A DNA stretch of 64,000 nt from positions 3,083,501 to 3,147,500 of the forward strand of contig WSYJ01000186.1 of NCBI GenBank assembly GCA_020186115.1, written 5' to 3'. Below the pieces are notes generated by a model. That model had not been told where the DNA came from, did no database searches, and saw only the letters and a program-made list of their open reading frames with translations. A program made the position numbers and the translations under genes. Positions 9,120-22,042 of this stretch are shown one piece after another (the first letter of the stretch is position 1; each line of letters opens with the position of its first letter). The stretch comes from Histomonas meleagridis. Its lineage: Eukaryota > Parabasalia > Tritrichomonadida > Dientamoebidae.

Positions 9120-11745
9120 TTACTCCTTTAATGTCACCTGACTTGAGTCATTTGACTCCTCGGAGCTCATGTGTTCGACATCAGATGAAGGAACTGAAAA
9201 GATACGATCATTAGAGCCAATCTCTACATGATCAGATAAAACAGATGAATCAGTTTCTTCATCTGAATGTATGATGTTATTATCAGGCACTCTTACTACT
9301 TCTTGTATATCATTATTCTCGTTAGCGTTATTATCTATATTATTTTGTGTTAATCTATTGTAATCATTAGTAATGAGCTTTTGAGATTCTCTAAGTGTGG
9401 ATAAAGTTATCCTTTTAGCAAATCTTTTAGAAAGACTTTTAGATCCTGCTAAAGTTTCTAAATGTTCTAAAGATTTCGCAAACCAAGCACCTATAGAAGA
9501 AATTACGATTGCATATAAGTTAACTTCTTTATTTGTTTGATTCCTAATATCATTACATAAATCTTTATATTTATCAATTTTTCCTGTATACATTGAAAAA
9601 CCAATAGAATTAACATCATTCTCATTAACATCACCATAAGGAATAGTAACTTCTATAATATAACATTGATTGTTTTTAATGAACCAAATATCAGGTCTTA
9701 AATTACTAAATTCACTTTGAATTGAAATGTTATTCTTTTTTTTAACTGAATTATCAATGTAAATAGTAGGTCTCAAACCTGGTTTAGTCTTTAACATGTC
9801 GACTATTTCTCTAATAACTTTATCATGTCTAATCTTAAAAATATGTAATAATTTTTTACAATCATTCAACTTATGTTTAAGAGAATCTTCAGCACCACAT
9901 AATGGACAATTTGATATAATATTTCTATTAGCTAAACGAGCGTTTTGCTTCGTAAAGAAACAGTTAGTTCTAGCTTGAGCTGTAAATTTAATTAAATTAT
10001 TTTCAGTTTTTGAGGTAAATTGATTCAAAAAATAATCAGATAATTTATTATTTTTCAGTGTTTTAAATGTGTGACCTCTAAGTGGAAGACTTATTAAATC
10101 ATGATAATGTTTTTCTTTGTGATAATCGTTGATAGTTTTTAAGAAATCAGATTGAAGACAAACTAATTTAAGATTGATTGGAGTAATTTCAAGAGTAATT
10201 TCATTTGAGTTAATACTGTCTTCAACATTATCATTTAAGAATAAGGCATTTTCTTCATCATCCTCTAAACAATTATAAAGACATAATTTATAATTATTTC
10301 TTTTAAGTACTTGAAGAACCCGGCTAAAAAGGTTTGATGTTCCGGTATTCTTCTTTATATTATTATTCATGATATCATCGAAAATATTTTTATCATGTGA
10401 GTTATTCTCTTCGATATCTTTAAATCTATATGATTTTTTTTTTTTCCTCCCAACAAAGTGAGCGGAAAATATCTTTTAGAGTTGTATCTTTCGAGAACCA
10501 AAGTTTTAAAAAACAAGAAATAATTAAATCATCATGTCTTTCATATAAATCATTAATTCCTGCACCAATATCTTTCCATGCAGTATAAAAGAAATCTTTA
10601 GGTAATGAAGTAGTTTTTAGATTTGGATTTAAAGCTGATCTAATTATTTTATCAAATTTTAATATTTCTGATTTATTTACTGCTTCATTTAAAAATATAT
10701 AATCTAATGCAGGAATAATAAATCTTTCGATTGCATCGATCATTTGATTCCATTTTAAGGGTGATGAACAAATATCACCTATATCTTCTATTGCTTTGAT
10801 TATTTTATATCTAGCAGCTTTAGCTTTAGTTGATCTCATTAAAGCAGAAGTAATTCCTAAATATGTAATACCTCCTCTTAAATTTAACATTAAGTTTAAT
10901 TCATCATTAATTTTAAAATTAGTAATAGCCATTTCTCTTTTATTATTATTATTAATATAATTAAAAGTTCTACATTTAGAAGTATTTATTTTCATATCGG
11001 TATAAGTACAAAATCTTTCGACTGTTTCAATTAAATTTTCCATACCTTTTTCTGTATCCGATATTAATACTAAATCATCTGCATAAGCTTGTGCACAAAT
11101 GGATTTACCATTAATATGAAATCCATCGATTTTATTATTTTCTAATGTCCTGATTAAAGGATCAATACATAAATTTAAAGCTAAAGGTGAAAAAGGACAA
11201 CCTTGTTTTACTCCACAATTAATGGGTATAAAATCAAAAATTTCTTTAACATAGATTTGAATTTTAGTTTTAGAATTATTATAAGTTGCTTCAATTAGAT
11301 CTATAAATTGTTTATCAAAACCATAATTATTTAAAGTTTTAAATAATTGAGAATGAGGTATGGAACCGAAGGCATCAGAGAAATCTATAGAAGTAATATA
11401 AATTGCTCCTTTCTTTCTAGCAACATGTTATATAAATTCATTAATCATTATTGCATGTTCTGTAGTACCATTGAGAGTTTGCATAAAACCTTTTTGAGAT
11501 CTAGCTATAAAGCGATTATTATTATTATTAACATTTTGTAATGCTCTAGTAATTAATACCATCCAAATACGATAAAAAGTAGGAGTAATAGAAATAGGTC
11601 TCCAAGAATGAGGATTTTGAGCATCACCTTTTTTGTATAACATAATTGTTTTACTTAATTTAAATAATTCAGGACATTTTTTAGTTAACATAGTAATTTT
11701 AGTAGTAATTTTAATTAATTTAATAGTAGTAGTGTTACCTAATTT
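9120..11745 (-). pseudogene. Reverse transcriptase and restriction-like endonuclease part of copy C
   Basis: Downstream of the TGA at 11746-11748 the frame continues through MLTKKCPELFKLSKTIMLYK and HSWRPISITPTF (RT blocks 1-2), the TSIDFSDAFGS region (motif A), CGVKQGCPFSP (motif B) and AYADDLVL (motif C). The thumb and a CPLCGAEDSLKHKLNDC finger (CX2CX7HX4C) follow. Next is the endonuclease core RPDIWFIKNNQCYIIEVTIPYG, represented by RPD, E and VT with downstream Lys residues, then LEHLETLAGSKSLSKRFAKR and a Ser/Glu-rich tail ending at 9120. Copy-specific damage includes a TAA where A has CAA (near 11428) and a long T tract at 10437-10445 that shifts the frame. The catalytic residues are still legible, but this copy cannot encode one intact enzyme as read. 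Confidence 0.85.
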
Positions 11746-14700
11746 TCAAATATAATTAGAAATACCATCGGGACCATAAGCAGCCGCATTAGATCTAGAA
11801 AAAATTGCATGTTTAATATTATCATCATCAAAAATATAATTTAATAATAATTCATTACTATTAGGGTTCATAATATCTTTAAAATCAAATTCCTGGGAAT
11901 CATTAATAAAAATTTATTTGACTCCAATTATTACCATATTCCATCATAAAATCTTCAGGATTTGAATTACATTCAGGAGTCGTATTATTAGTGATAAACC
12001 AACGTAAACATCTACTAGGATCTTCCATGTAAAGATTTTGTACTAAACCTTTATAGTTTTGATTTTTTTTATTATTATTACTAACTTGATTTTCTTTAAT
12101 TTTAGCATCAATGAACTTAATTTTATTTTCATAATAGTCTTCCGCTGATTGTATTAGATTTATAATATCTTGAGGCTCATTAATTTCAAGAATAGATTTT
12201 ATTTCATCCGGGAGGAAATTGATGGTTTTAATAATCTTTTCTTGAAGTTTAGACATTGTATTAAGAATAAATTGAGATTGAGGCTTATGATATAAATCTT
12301 TAAATTTGTTTAACCAAAACGTAATTTTACATAAATTATGTGTCTCCATTTCTTTGTTACGAAGATCTATTCTATCTTCTGTGCTAGTGACTACTGTGTT
12401 CCTTCTGTTTAACATTTTATTCAACGGAATTTTTAAAATATCTCTTAATTCATCACGAATTAACATATTAATTTTAGAAAGGCAACCTTCCCAAATATAA
12501 AAATCTTCATCATTACAATTATTATAATCTTGAGGTTTACAAATTTCTATTAAAGGTTCGATTTTATATTTAAATAAATCTGGTAATTTAGCTCTAATTT
12601 TAAATTTATTTTTACCCCAAGTTTTAGGTAATGATATAAATTGAGATTCTTGTTCTTGATTATCAGAAGTCCATTTTCTAGCTAAAATTAATAATTGGTC
12701 TCTATTTAAATTTTTAATTTTATTTGAATCAAATTCATTATTAATCCAATTTAAATTTACTGGGGGATGTATTTGATCTGGAGGAGTTAAATTTAATGTT
12801 CGGGAATTTTGAATTGCTTGTAATTGTAAATCTCAATTTAAATTAATACGGTCATTTTCTTCTCTTCTTTGTTTTTTTTCCATAGCATTTGTTTGTTCAT
12901 TATTTAAAATGAAAGGAATTTCTCTGACCGCTAATCTTTCTCTTTCTGTGATTGTTCTACTCATAAACACTTTATCTTCATAATCTTTGATATCTTTTTT
13001 AATTTCTTCTAATTCTGTTACATTAAAATTCGAATACATTAAAGGACAACATTTGATCCTATAATAAGGTAAATTTGTACCTTCAATAGTATTTAACGCA
13101 TGATTCATTTATTACAATGATTATGTAAACCTTTAGAATCAGAAGTCCAATAAGTTTCACAATATTTACAAACAAAACCTTAAATTTAATTATATTTAAA
13201 CATGAAGGAATTTTGTCGTAAGTATTAACATATTGTAACATTGTAGACCAAAACTAACCTATAGAATTCTTCATTTTCTCAAAATCTTTATGAAGATAAG
13301 TAATATGAGAGAATAGGGATTTATTTGTATTTGAAAAATATTTACAATTAGGTATTGGACAAACGTAAACATTATTTCGATAACACTCAGGTTTATCTTC
13401 TTCATAAATTAATTTCCAATATAAATCATCATTGATTAAATATTTAATGCAAAGCATATAAATGATTTTGATCAGGTTTATGATTATGAACTTTAGTCAT
13501 ATGACTAATCAAATCATTACCTGATTTAATTAATTTATAGCATTCACATTGACAAGGGAATTGACCTGGTGCACACCATTTATTTTCTCTAATCATAATA
13601 TGAATTAATGGTTGTTTAGCTAAATTAATATCTTCATGTTTCCAACAATTTAAGTTATTTAAATTCTTCCATTTATTAATAAAATCTTTAATATCATCAG
13701 GTAATCTACAAAGTTTTAAGTCACTAATTAATTTATTATAAATAATATCATCTGGTAATAAATCACTAATATCATCAATTCCGGAATCTGAATCATCTGA
13801 ACCCTCTGAATCAGAAGGATCAGGGAAAAGAAGGATTATTTGATGAATCATAATATGAAGTATCAATAGAAGTAATATGATTAACATTATCATCTGAATA
13901 AGTATCTGAAGCATTGTAATTTGAATCATCTGAAGAAAAAGTAGATAAATTAGTAATTTTTAAAAATTTTGGAACACTAATATAATTAAATTCCAAAATT
14001 GGGACTATAACATCTATTTTTTTAGTTTCTTTGATAATATTGATTTTCATTTGAGGAATTTCAGCATCATAAGTTAAATCCACTTCATTAACAGTAACTT
14101 TCAAACTTTCAACATTAGCTACTGAAGTTTTACAACCTTCAATAACTTTGATATCATGAGAAAGAACAGTTGTTGTTGAAGTAACGTTTTGATACTCTGG
14201 TATAACAACATGACTTTCAGATATAGGATTTGAAGTTTTAGTTGTATAAACTGGTTCATTAGTATGACTTTCTACCAAAGGTTTAGAAGTTTTAGTTATA
14301 TTAATTGGTTCAACTTTATGTTCTTCATTTATTGGATTAGAAATTATAGTTTTATTTAATGGTTCAACTTTGTGTTCTTCATTAACAGGGTTGGAAGTAA
14401 TAGTATTAATAATTGGTTTATTTATTAGATTATCTACTTGAGCATCTTCTGTTATAATGTCACTAATTTTGTCGATATGTAATTTATCGATTCTAGGATG
14501 AGCAGTTAAAATGTTTCTCTTAGGTATGGCTTCTAACAAATCTGTTTCAGTAGTGATATTTCCGGGATTAAAGGATGGAGTAACTTGAAAATTTTGAGAA
14601 TCGGAATTTATTATTGAAAATTCAAGATCGGGTTTAAATGAAGATTCTTTTAAATCCGAATCATGAGTAATAGCTTGAGCTTGAATATCTTCTGTTTCTT

Positions 14701-15541
14701 CAACAAATGGTGAATTAGTAAAATCAAAAGTTGCATTATTTTGATTAACTGACCTGTTATCTTGACCAAATGCAATAAAATCAATTTTGGTATTGTTTTG
14801 AACTGGTGAACATAAGTTTATAAAGTTTTTTGAAAAATCATAATTGCAATTAATTTGTAATAAATTCCAAGTGTTATTAGAAGAATTGATATTTATTTGT
14901 TGTTGATTAAGAATATTATGCACAATGATCTGAGCTTCATTCCTAATGTGAGAAATCTGTTCGTCATTCCAAAATAATCTAAACGGGGATTCTCTAAGTC
15001 TGTTTGGTCCAATAATGAGCCGTAAATCGAGTAGACCTTTGTCATAATCTTCTATCGTTGTAGGAATGGGAGGATTGTGGGTATTAATTCTTAATATATC
15101 TTGTTGAATAATAGCTTGTCCTCGTGCTAGAATAGCCCCATTTGAGTCATTACATTGTATAGGTAAAAATCTGAGAATATTAATGTCTGATGAAATAATC
15201 ACCCAATTTGGTGGTGGAGGTAATGGTGTTCCTTCTGGGCTTGTTGGTGTTGGGTGGTAATGACGACCTCGTATTAATAAAATTTCTTGTTGAAATGGAA
15301 GTTCTTGATTAATTTCAAGAACAAAATCTTCATCATTTTCTTTTTGTTCGAGGTTAGCTTCCTCTTCAATGATCGGTTCTATCTTGTGGTCTTGTGCTGT
15401 TTTTTCATGAGTAGAGTCGAATTTTTCCGCAATATATTTATCTGATAATTTTTCCGACCGAACAAAACTGGTATCAATCGAGTGCCCTGAAGGAGTTATT
15501 TCCGAAAATCGGGTTCTCGGACGCAAAAAACTAATATTCAT
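11746..15541 (-). pseudogene. N-terminal, zinc-finger and linker part of copy C
   Basis: It starts at ATG 15541 (MNISFLRPRTRFSEITPSGH). Residues 1-300 are unlike any family I know. A run of roughly 17-residue repeats (SNPVNEEHKVEPLNKTI and relatives) lies near 14040-14520. Two or three C2H2 fingers follow: CQCECYKLIKSGNDLISHM (near 13500), VCPIPNCKYFSNTNKSLFSH (near 13320), and a third cut by an ATGA overlap at 13105-13108. A charged helical linker then leads to GPDGISNYI and the TGA at 11746-11748. Additional frameshifts lie near 13820-13929, 13444-13457 and 13254, and a stop at 12833. C2H2 fingers in this position bind target DNA in R2-type elements; here they would be expected to recognise the tRNA gene. 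Confidence 0.8.
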
Positions 15542-15550
15542 AAGAAATCA

Positions 15551-15571
15551 AAAAAATCTCCTCCCGTGTGG
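15551..15571 (-). repeat. Target-site copy 2, junction between elements B and C
   Basis: Identical 21-bp block (CCACACGGGAGGAGA plus T6, minus strand) between the 3' end of element B (...TGAATGAATGAA) and the leader of element C. It lacks the TTCGAT half of the B box, so it is not a tRNA gene. Confidence 0.9.
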
Positions 15572-15624
15572 TTCATTCATTCATAATTATCTTTAAAAGA
15601 AATAAAGATTAAGTTCAAATTAAG

Positions 15625-18272
15625 TTATTCATCATCTGGTGATGACGTATACTCTGAGTTGTCATTCTCTAAGTGAGAACCATCCGAAGTAGAATGATCA
15701 CTTGAGTTTAGAATCACCAAATTTGCATAAAGCTCATTTAGTTCATCTGTTTGAACTTCATCACCTGAACCTTCGGATGTAAGAGACTGGTCCGTGTTCG
15801 CTATGCTCTCGGATTCGGATTCTTCTTCTTCTGATTGTGATTCAATAATTCCATTATTATTATCCAAATTATTATAAATTAGTCGTTGTGATTCCCTTAA
15901 AGTTGCTACAGTTATTCTCTTCGCAAATCTCTTAAACAAATCTTTAGAACCTGCAAGAGTTCTCAATTCATCTAATGATTTGTTTAACCAAGCGCCTAAT
16001 GATGAAATGACTATAACATAATAGTTGACTTCTAGACCGGATTGTTCTTTAATATCCTTACATAAACTTGTATATTTATCTTTCTTCTGATCGTATCTTT
16101 CATTTAAAGAATTAATGTCATTCTCATCAACATCTCCATAAGGAATTGTTACCTCGATTAAAGTGTAACCCTGATTATTACAGTACCAGATATCAGGTTT
16201 ACATCTTCTGTTCTCGCCTTCAAATAAATTATTATTATTTTGGACATTTTTAATAGTTGAGTCGAGGTGAATAATTGGTTTGTCACCAGGTTTTGCTTTT
16301 AACATTTCACATAATTCTTGAATAACTGCATCATGTCTTTATCTTATATGTATTAATAACTGTTTTACAATCATTTAATTAATGTATTAAGGAATTTATT
16401 TGACCACAATAAGGACATAAACCTATGTTCTCATCATGGTTAGCAAGTCTTTGATGTTGCCCAGTATAGAAGCTATTAGTTCTAGCTTGTATACTAAATT
16501 TAATTATATTATCTTTAATTTTACATTTATAGTCATTCATGAAATAATTAGATAATTTAGATTTATAAAGGGTTTTAAAGGTATGACCTCTAAGAGGTAA
16601 TTTAATCAAATTTGCATAATGGAAGTTTTTGTGATAATTGTTCATAATGTTTAGGAATTCATTTTGATCGAATGAATAAACTTCGTTCACATCTAGAAAT
16701 TTTAATGTAATATATTCTTCAGGATTGTCTGGTTCAATTTCATTTCCATTGAATTCGAAAGGATCTATATCTGAGTCATCTGGGTTTAATAAATTATCTG
16801 TGGGTAGATAGTTCAAGTTTAAGATTAAATTGTTATCTTCAAGTGCATGAATTACCCGGCTTAATAGGTTTGAAGTTCCAGGTGTATTTTTTCTCATGTC
16901 CTTGTTGAAAACATTTATAAAAATATCGTTATCATTTGTGTTTTCTTCGACATTATTATATCTAAACGATTTTTCTTCCCAACATAAAGTTCGAAATAAA
17001 TCTCTTAGAAACATATCTTTCGAAAACCATAACTTTAGAAAACTTGAAATAATCAAATCATTATTCCTATCATTTAGATCTTTCAGTCCCGCTCCACCAT
17101 CTTCCCATGAAGTATAATAAAATTCCTTAGGTAAAGCGGAAGTTTTTAAATTAGCATTTAATAACGCTCTTATCCTTTTATTTAAAAAATTCCTCTCCGT
17201 TTTGTTGGTGGTACCATTAGAGAATACATAATCCAATGAAGGAATTATGAATCTTTTAATGGCATCCAACATTTGGTTCCATTTCAAGGGTGAGGAGCAA
17301 ATATTACCTATGTCTTCTAATGCTTTAGATATCTTGTAATTTGCTGATTTCATTCTCGTTGTCTTCATTAATGCAGTCATTATTCCTAAATAATTAATAC
17401 CTCCATTAAGATTAGTAATTGGGATATTTTCATTATTAATTTGAAATTTAGTAATTGCTGAAAATCTTCTATCATTATGATTAATGTAATTCAATGTTTG
17501 ACATTTATTAGGTTGAATTTTCATGTTAGCATAAATACAGAAGTCTTCAACTACTTTAATTAAATTATTCATACCTTTCTCAGTATCTGAAATAAGTACC
17601 AAGTCATCTGCATATGCTTGTGCACAAATGATTTTATCATTTAAGTGAAATCCATCGATTTTACAATCTTCTAATTTATGTAATAAGGTATTGATGCAAA
17701 TATTAAAGGCAATAGGAGAGAATGGACAACCTTGTTTAACACCACAATTAATATTTATAATGTCTGAAATTCCTTTAGTTGGAACCTGAATTCTTGTGTT
17801 TGAATTTTGATAAGTTGCTTTAATTAAATCAATTATTTTATCATCAAAACCTTGATTTTTTAAATTCTCAAAGATCAAAGGGTGAGGGACTGACCCAAAT
17901 GCATCTGAAAAATCAATAGTAGTAATGTAAATAGAACCTTCTCTTCTATTTACATGTTGAATTAATTCGTTAATAATCAAAGAATGTTCTGAAGTACCAT
18001 TAGAACATTGCATAAAACCTTTTTGACATCTTTTTATTAAACTATGTCTGTTATTTAAATTCTGAAAGGCTCTAGCTAACACAACCATCCAAATCCTATA
18101 AAATGTTGGGGTTATTGTAATAAGACGCCAAGAATGAGGGTCTTCTTTATTACCTTTCTTAAAATAACATTATAGTTTTACCTCTTTTAAGTAATTCAGG
18201 ACATTTTTTAGATTCCATGACTATTTTAGTAGTATATTTAATCATTTTAACTGTACTTTCATTATTAATTTT
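15625..18272 (-). pseudogene. Reverse transcriptase and restriction-like endonuclease part of copy B
   Basis: The best preserved RT of the array. 16379-18088 reads without a break through TTIDFSDAFGSVPHP (motif A), NCGVKQGCPFSPIAFN (motif B), QAYADDLVLISDTEKG (motif C), the thumb, and CPYCGQINSLIH, the start of the CCHC finger. After a break near 16340 the frame 15625-16305 carries KPDIWYCNNQGYTLIEVTIP (the PD...E core), YDQKKDKYTSLCKDI, the LRTLAGSKDLFKRFAKR block and an acidic tail. The upstream part between the TGA at 18273-18275 and 18088 includes KKCPELLKRGKT and a frame break near 18180. Confidence 0.85.
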
Positions 18273-21200
18273 TCAAATAACATTTGAAATCCCATCTGGA
18301 TCATAAGCGAAAATATTTGATCTTGAATAAATTGCTCGTTTAATTAAATCACTATCATATAAATCATTAATTAGATTAATATTATCTTCTTCATTAAGTA
18401 TTTTCTTAGCTAAGAATTCATTAGAATTTTCGGAATTATTTAATGTTTTATAGGTGTCCCAATTCTTTCCATATTCTTCCATAAATTCTCTCGGATTTAT
18501 TTCACACTCTGGTGTAGTATTATTAGAGATATACCATTTGTAACATCTTCGCGGATCTTCCATATATAACCCTTGTATTAAATCTCTATATTTAATGTTT
18601 TTATTATTTCCAATTATTCTTTGATTTTCATTTATTTTGGTATTAATGAAATCTAATTTGTCACTTAAATTATCAATTGTATTATTTAATAAATTGATTA
18701 TATCTTCTTGATTGTAAATACTTAATAAATTATCAATTTCGTCCGGGAGAATATTGACTATATTAATAACTTTCTCCAAATGTTTATTAGATAAATTTTG
18801 TATTGCCTGAGTTGAAGGTTTATGTTTGAGATCATTAAGTTTCCAAATATGTGTGACTAGTTTGCATAAATTGTGTGTTTCGATCTCTCGTTCATGAGCT
18901 CTTTCTCTTTCTTCATTACTTCTAACAATAGTATTAGATCTATGTAACATTTTATTAATTGTTATTTTAAAGACATCTCTTAATTCTTCTCTAATTAGTA
19001 AATTAATTTTAGATAAACAACCTTCCCAAATATAATAATTTTCGTCTTTCGGTCTATTATCTAAAGGTTTACAAATATTAATTAGAGGTTCAATTTTGTC
19101 TTTAAATAAATTGTTAATCCTAGATCTAATCTTTCTACGATTTTTACCCCCAGATCTTTGTGAAAGAGACAAATTGAGATTCAAATTCATTATTTAAATC
19201 TGTCCAAATTTTAGTAACCTCAAGTAAATTATCTCTGTTTAAATCTTTTAATTTATTAAGATCAAAATCATTAGCCAATGATTTTGCATCAAAATTACGA
19301 ATAATTGGATTAATAATATTATTGTTATCATTTATAATTATTGAATCTGGATTGATAATTGTATTATGATGTGTATTATTATTATTTTTTTGTTTGTAAT
19401 TCTCTTTGAATAATATTTCTCCTATTATCTTATCTTAAATGTCTTTCTCTAATATTAATAATTTGTTCTTGATCTAAATCAATAGGATTTATTACATTAA
19501 GTCTATTTCTATCAGTTAAATTTCTTTGAGCAAAAACTAAATTTTCATAATCATTTAAATCCTTATTGATATCTTCATCTTTATCCTGCAAGTCCATATA
19601 CATAGTAGGGAAACATTTAATTCTATCATAAACTGAATGAATGCCTCCAATATTAATTAATTCATGTTGTTTTTTCGCATGATTTAAAATTCCTTTTGCA
19701 TCTGAACTCCAACAGACTTTACAATGATTACACATATAACCTTCTCTAGGTGATAATATATCTAAGCAACTAGGAATTTTATTATTAAGCTTAGTATAAG
19801 CTATAATAGTAGACCAAAACCAACCTATAGTATTTATATTTTCATCAAATTCTTGATGTTTATGTGAAATATGAGAAATTAACGATTTATGTGCATTAGT
19901 GAAATAATCACAATTAGGGAAAGGACAAACTATAACATTGTTCCTATAAATGTCTTTCTCTAAATTATTCGAATTATTTAATATTAACCAAATTAAGTCT
20001 TTCTCTATTAAGTTTTTAATACAACCATATAAATGATTTTTTTTTTTTTTTAAACCATGTATTTTGTTCATATGATTATTTAAAGCATTTCCTGTTTTAA
20101 ATTCATTCTCACATTGACATTGACATGGGAATTGGCCTGGTACACACCATTTCCCTTCTCTAATCATTATATGGATTAATGGTTGTTTAGCTAATGGTAA
20201 GTTATCATATTTCCAATTATTAAGTTCTTTTGTTGGTCTCCATTTATTAATTAAATTATAAATATCTTCTTTACTGACACATTTTTTAATATCTTCAATT
20301 AATTCATCATTCATGTCTACAGTTTCTTGAACTAATTCATGTTCATCTTCTTCTTCATCATTATTAGTTAAAGTATTAATATTTCTATGAAGTGGAATAT
20401 TAGTGTCTGAACTTGATTCTTCTTCACTAAGATTATCTTCCATATCTGATTTATCTGAAGTAGAAATTGTGAAATAGTTACTTAAGTTTAAGACTTTAGG
20501 AGTATGTTTATACATAATTTCAAATTCAGGAATATCAATATTTATCGTTCTTTTAATTGGGTTAAAACAAATCTCATTTTCTTCAATATTAACAATTTGA
20601 GTCTTCAACGTTTTGTTTACATCTATTTTAAGTTGTTCAATTAACGCTGTTTCTGTTTTATTCCTAAATAAACTTTCTACAAAAAGAGATTCAACAATAG
20701 GTTTTGTGGTTTTCTTAATAGCTTCTGGTATAATATGTAAAGATTCTACATCTGGGTTAATAGTTTTATTATTTAAATTCGGAATAATTTGTAATGAATC
20801 AACATTCGAATTAATAATTTTATTGTTCATAACAGGTTTAACATTTCAAAGAATCAATATTAGGATTAACTTCAACATTATTATACACAGGGTTTGCTTT
20901 TACTGAATCTATTCCTGTATTTACTTGTATGTCATTAAATTTGGGAATTGCATGTACAGAATCAATGTTAGTTGTAATTATTTTCTCATTAAATTTTGGT
21001 TCTGCTGTTAAAGAATCAATATTAGTTGAGATTGTTCTTTCATTAATTATCGGATTAACTTCTAAAGAATCAACCTGAGTATCTACTGTTTTTTCATTTT
21101 GTATTTGATTCACATGTAACGATTCAATAACTGGATTTGTAGTAATTGATTTCTCGATTGGTGTAACTGAATTGATTGGAGATTCACTATAATTAACTTG

Positions 21201-22011
21201 ATTAAGTTGATTAAATTGATTTCTCGGCATATCTGTGAATTGTAACTCATTATGTATCATGTTGTGGTTAATTTGATTAATTGATCTTAAATCGATCTGA
21301 CCAATGTTATAGAAATGACATGTCGCCCATATATTTTGTGTGTTGTTATTAACTATTTCAACATTTAAATTAATAGCTTTCTGGATAAGATACTTATTTG
21401 CAACATTAAATATATTTTGAACTTTTTGGATTATCACTATTTAACCGAAATGGTAATTCTCTAGGTCTGGTTGGTCCTACGAAAGTTCTTAAATCAAACA
21501 CACCTCTCTCAATTTCGTCGGACGATGTGAGTCTTGGTGGAAAATTAAGGTTGATTAACAGGTTTCCTTCTTGAATAATGCATTGATTTCGGCATAAAAC
21601 TAACCCTCTTTCTTCGTTGATAAATATCGGTAGTAAAAACGAAATATGTGGATCTGATGAAATAATTACCCATTGAGGTGGGACTCCTTCTTCTTTATAT
21701 AAATCGGGGTTTGGGTTTGGATTATAATGAATACCACTAACAAGAAGGAATTCTTGTTGAAGTGGTTCACTAAAATTAAAATCAATTTCGTTATCTTTTT
21801 TCTCGCAAATCTGAGGGGTTTCAGCAGGTGCAGGACATCGTAGTAGGTGTTTCTGTATAATAGGAGATCGTTCAAGTCGTTTACGCATTTCCGAATCGTC
21901 GATATAATTTATTGATCGAGATTTCGATTCGCCAAAAAAGGTATCATTAGAGTGCCCTGGGGGAGTTATTTCCGAAAATCGAGTTCTCGGACGCAAAAAA
22001 TCAATATTCAT
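18273..22011 (-). pseudogene. N-terminal, zinc-finger and linker part of copy B
   Basis: ATG 22011 opens MNIDFLRPRTRFSEITPPGH, conserved with A and C. A long run of about 17-18-residue repeats (TNIDSLTAEPKFNEKIIT, TNIDSVHAIPKFND, NPNIDSL) spans about 20640-21100 across a frameshift. Three C2H2 fingers are intact in one frame: CQCQCENEFKTGNALNNHM, VCPFPNCDYFTNAHKSLISH and CNHCKVCWSSDAKGILNH with a following AKKQH. After a stop at 19430 the linker resumes and reads from ATG 19190 to FAYDPDGISNVI, ending at TGA 18273-18275, the same codon as in A and C. Confidence 0.85.
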
Positions 22012-22020
22012 GAAAAATCA

Positions 22021-22041
22021 AAAAAATCTCCTCCCGTGTGG
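22021..22041 (-). repeat. Target-site copy 3, junction between elements A and B
   Basis: Same 21-bp tRNA-Asn 3' end plus T6 block, between the 3' end of A (...TTAATGAATAAA) and the leader of B. Confidence 0.9.
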
Positions 22042-22042
22042 T

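Larger units (their letters stand above)
9066..15550 (-). mobile_element. Non-LTR retrotransposon copy C (oldest, distal), tRNA-Asn targeted
   Basis: A full-length copy of about 6.5 kb bordered on both sides by the 21-bp tRNA-Asn 3' end/terminator sequence. Order on the minus strand: about 10 nt of 5' leader, N-terminal region with short tandem repeats, C2H2 zinc fingers, linker, reverse transcriptase, CCHC finger, restriction-like endonuclease, acidic tail, a 54-nt 3' UTR ending in ATGATTAATGAATAAA. No terminal repeats and no poly(A). The layout matches the R2/NeSL group of early-branching, site-specific non-LTR elements with a restriction-like endonuclease. It is visibly near-identical to copy A and clearly divergent from B. 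Several frameshifts and stops break the frame. Confidence 0.9.
15572..22020 (-). mobile_element. Non-LTR retrotransposon copy B (middle), divergent subfamily
   Basis: About 6.45 kb with the same domain order and the same junctions as A and C, but a clearly different sequence along its whole length, so it is a separate subfamily sharing the target. It has a 53-nt 3' UTR ending in TGAATGAATGAA. Breaks include frameshifts near 21420 and 20834, a stop after 19430, and interruptions near 18180 and 16340. Being flanked by A and C, it must have arrived by its own insertion event or been carried in a multi-element exchange. Confidence 0.9.

Noticed and set aside
9045..22041. Three extra tRNA-Asn-like 3' ends inside the array
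   Set aside because: Only 15 bases of tRNA are present at each place, without A box, anticodon arm or the first half of the B box. They are target-site copies, not tRNA genes.
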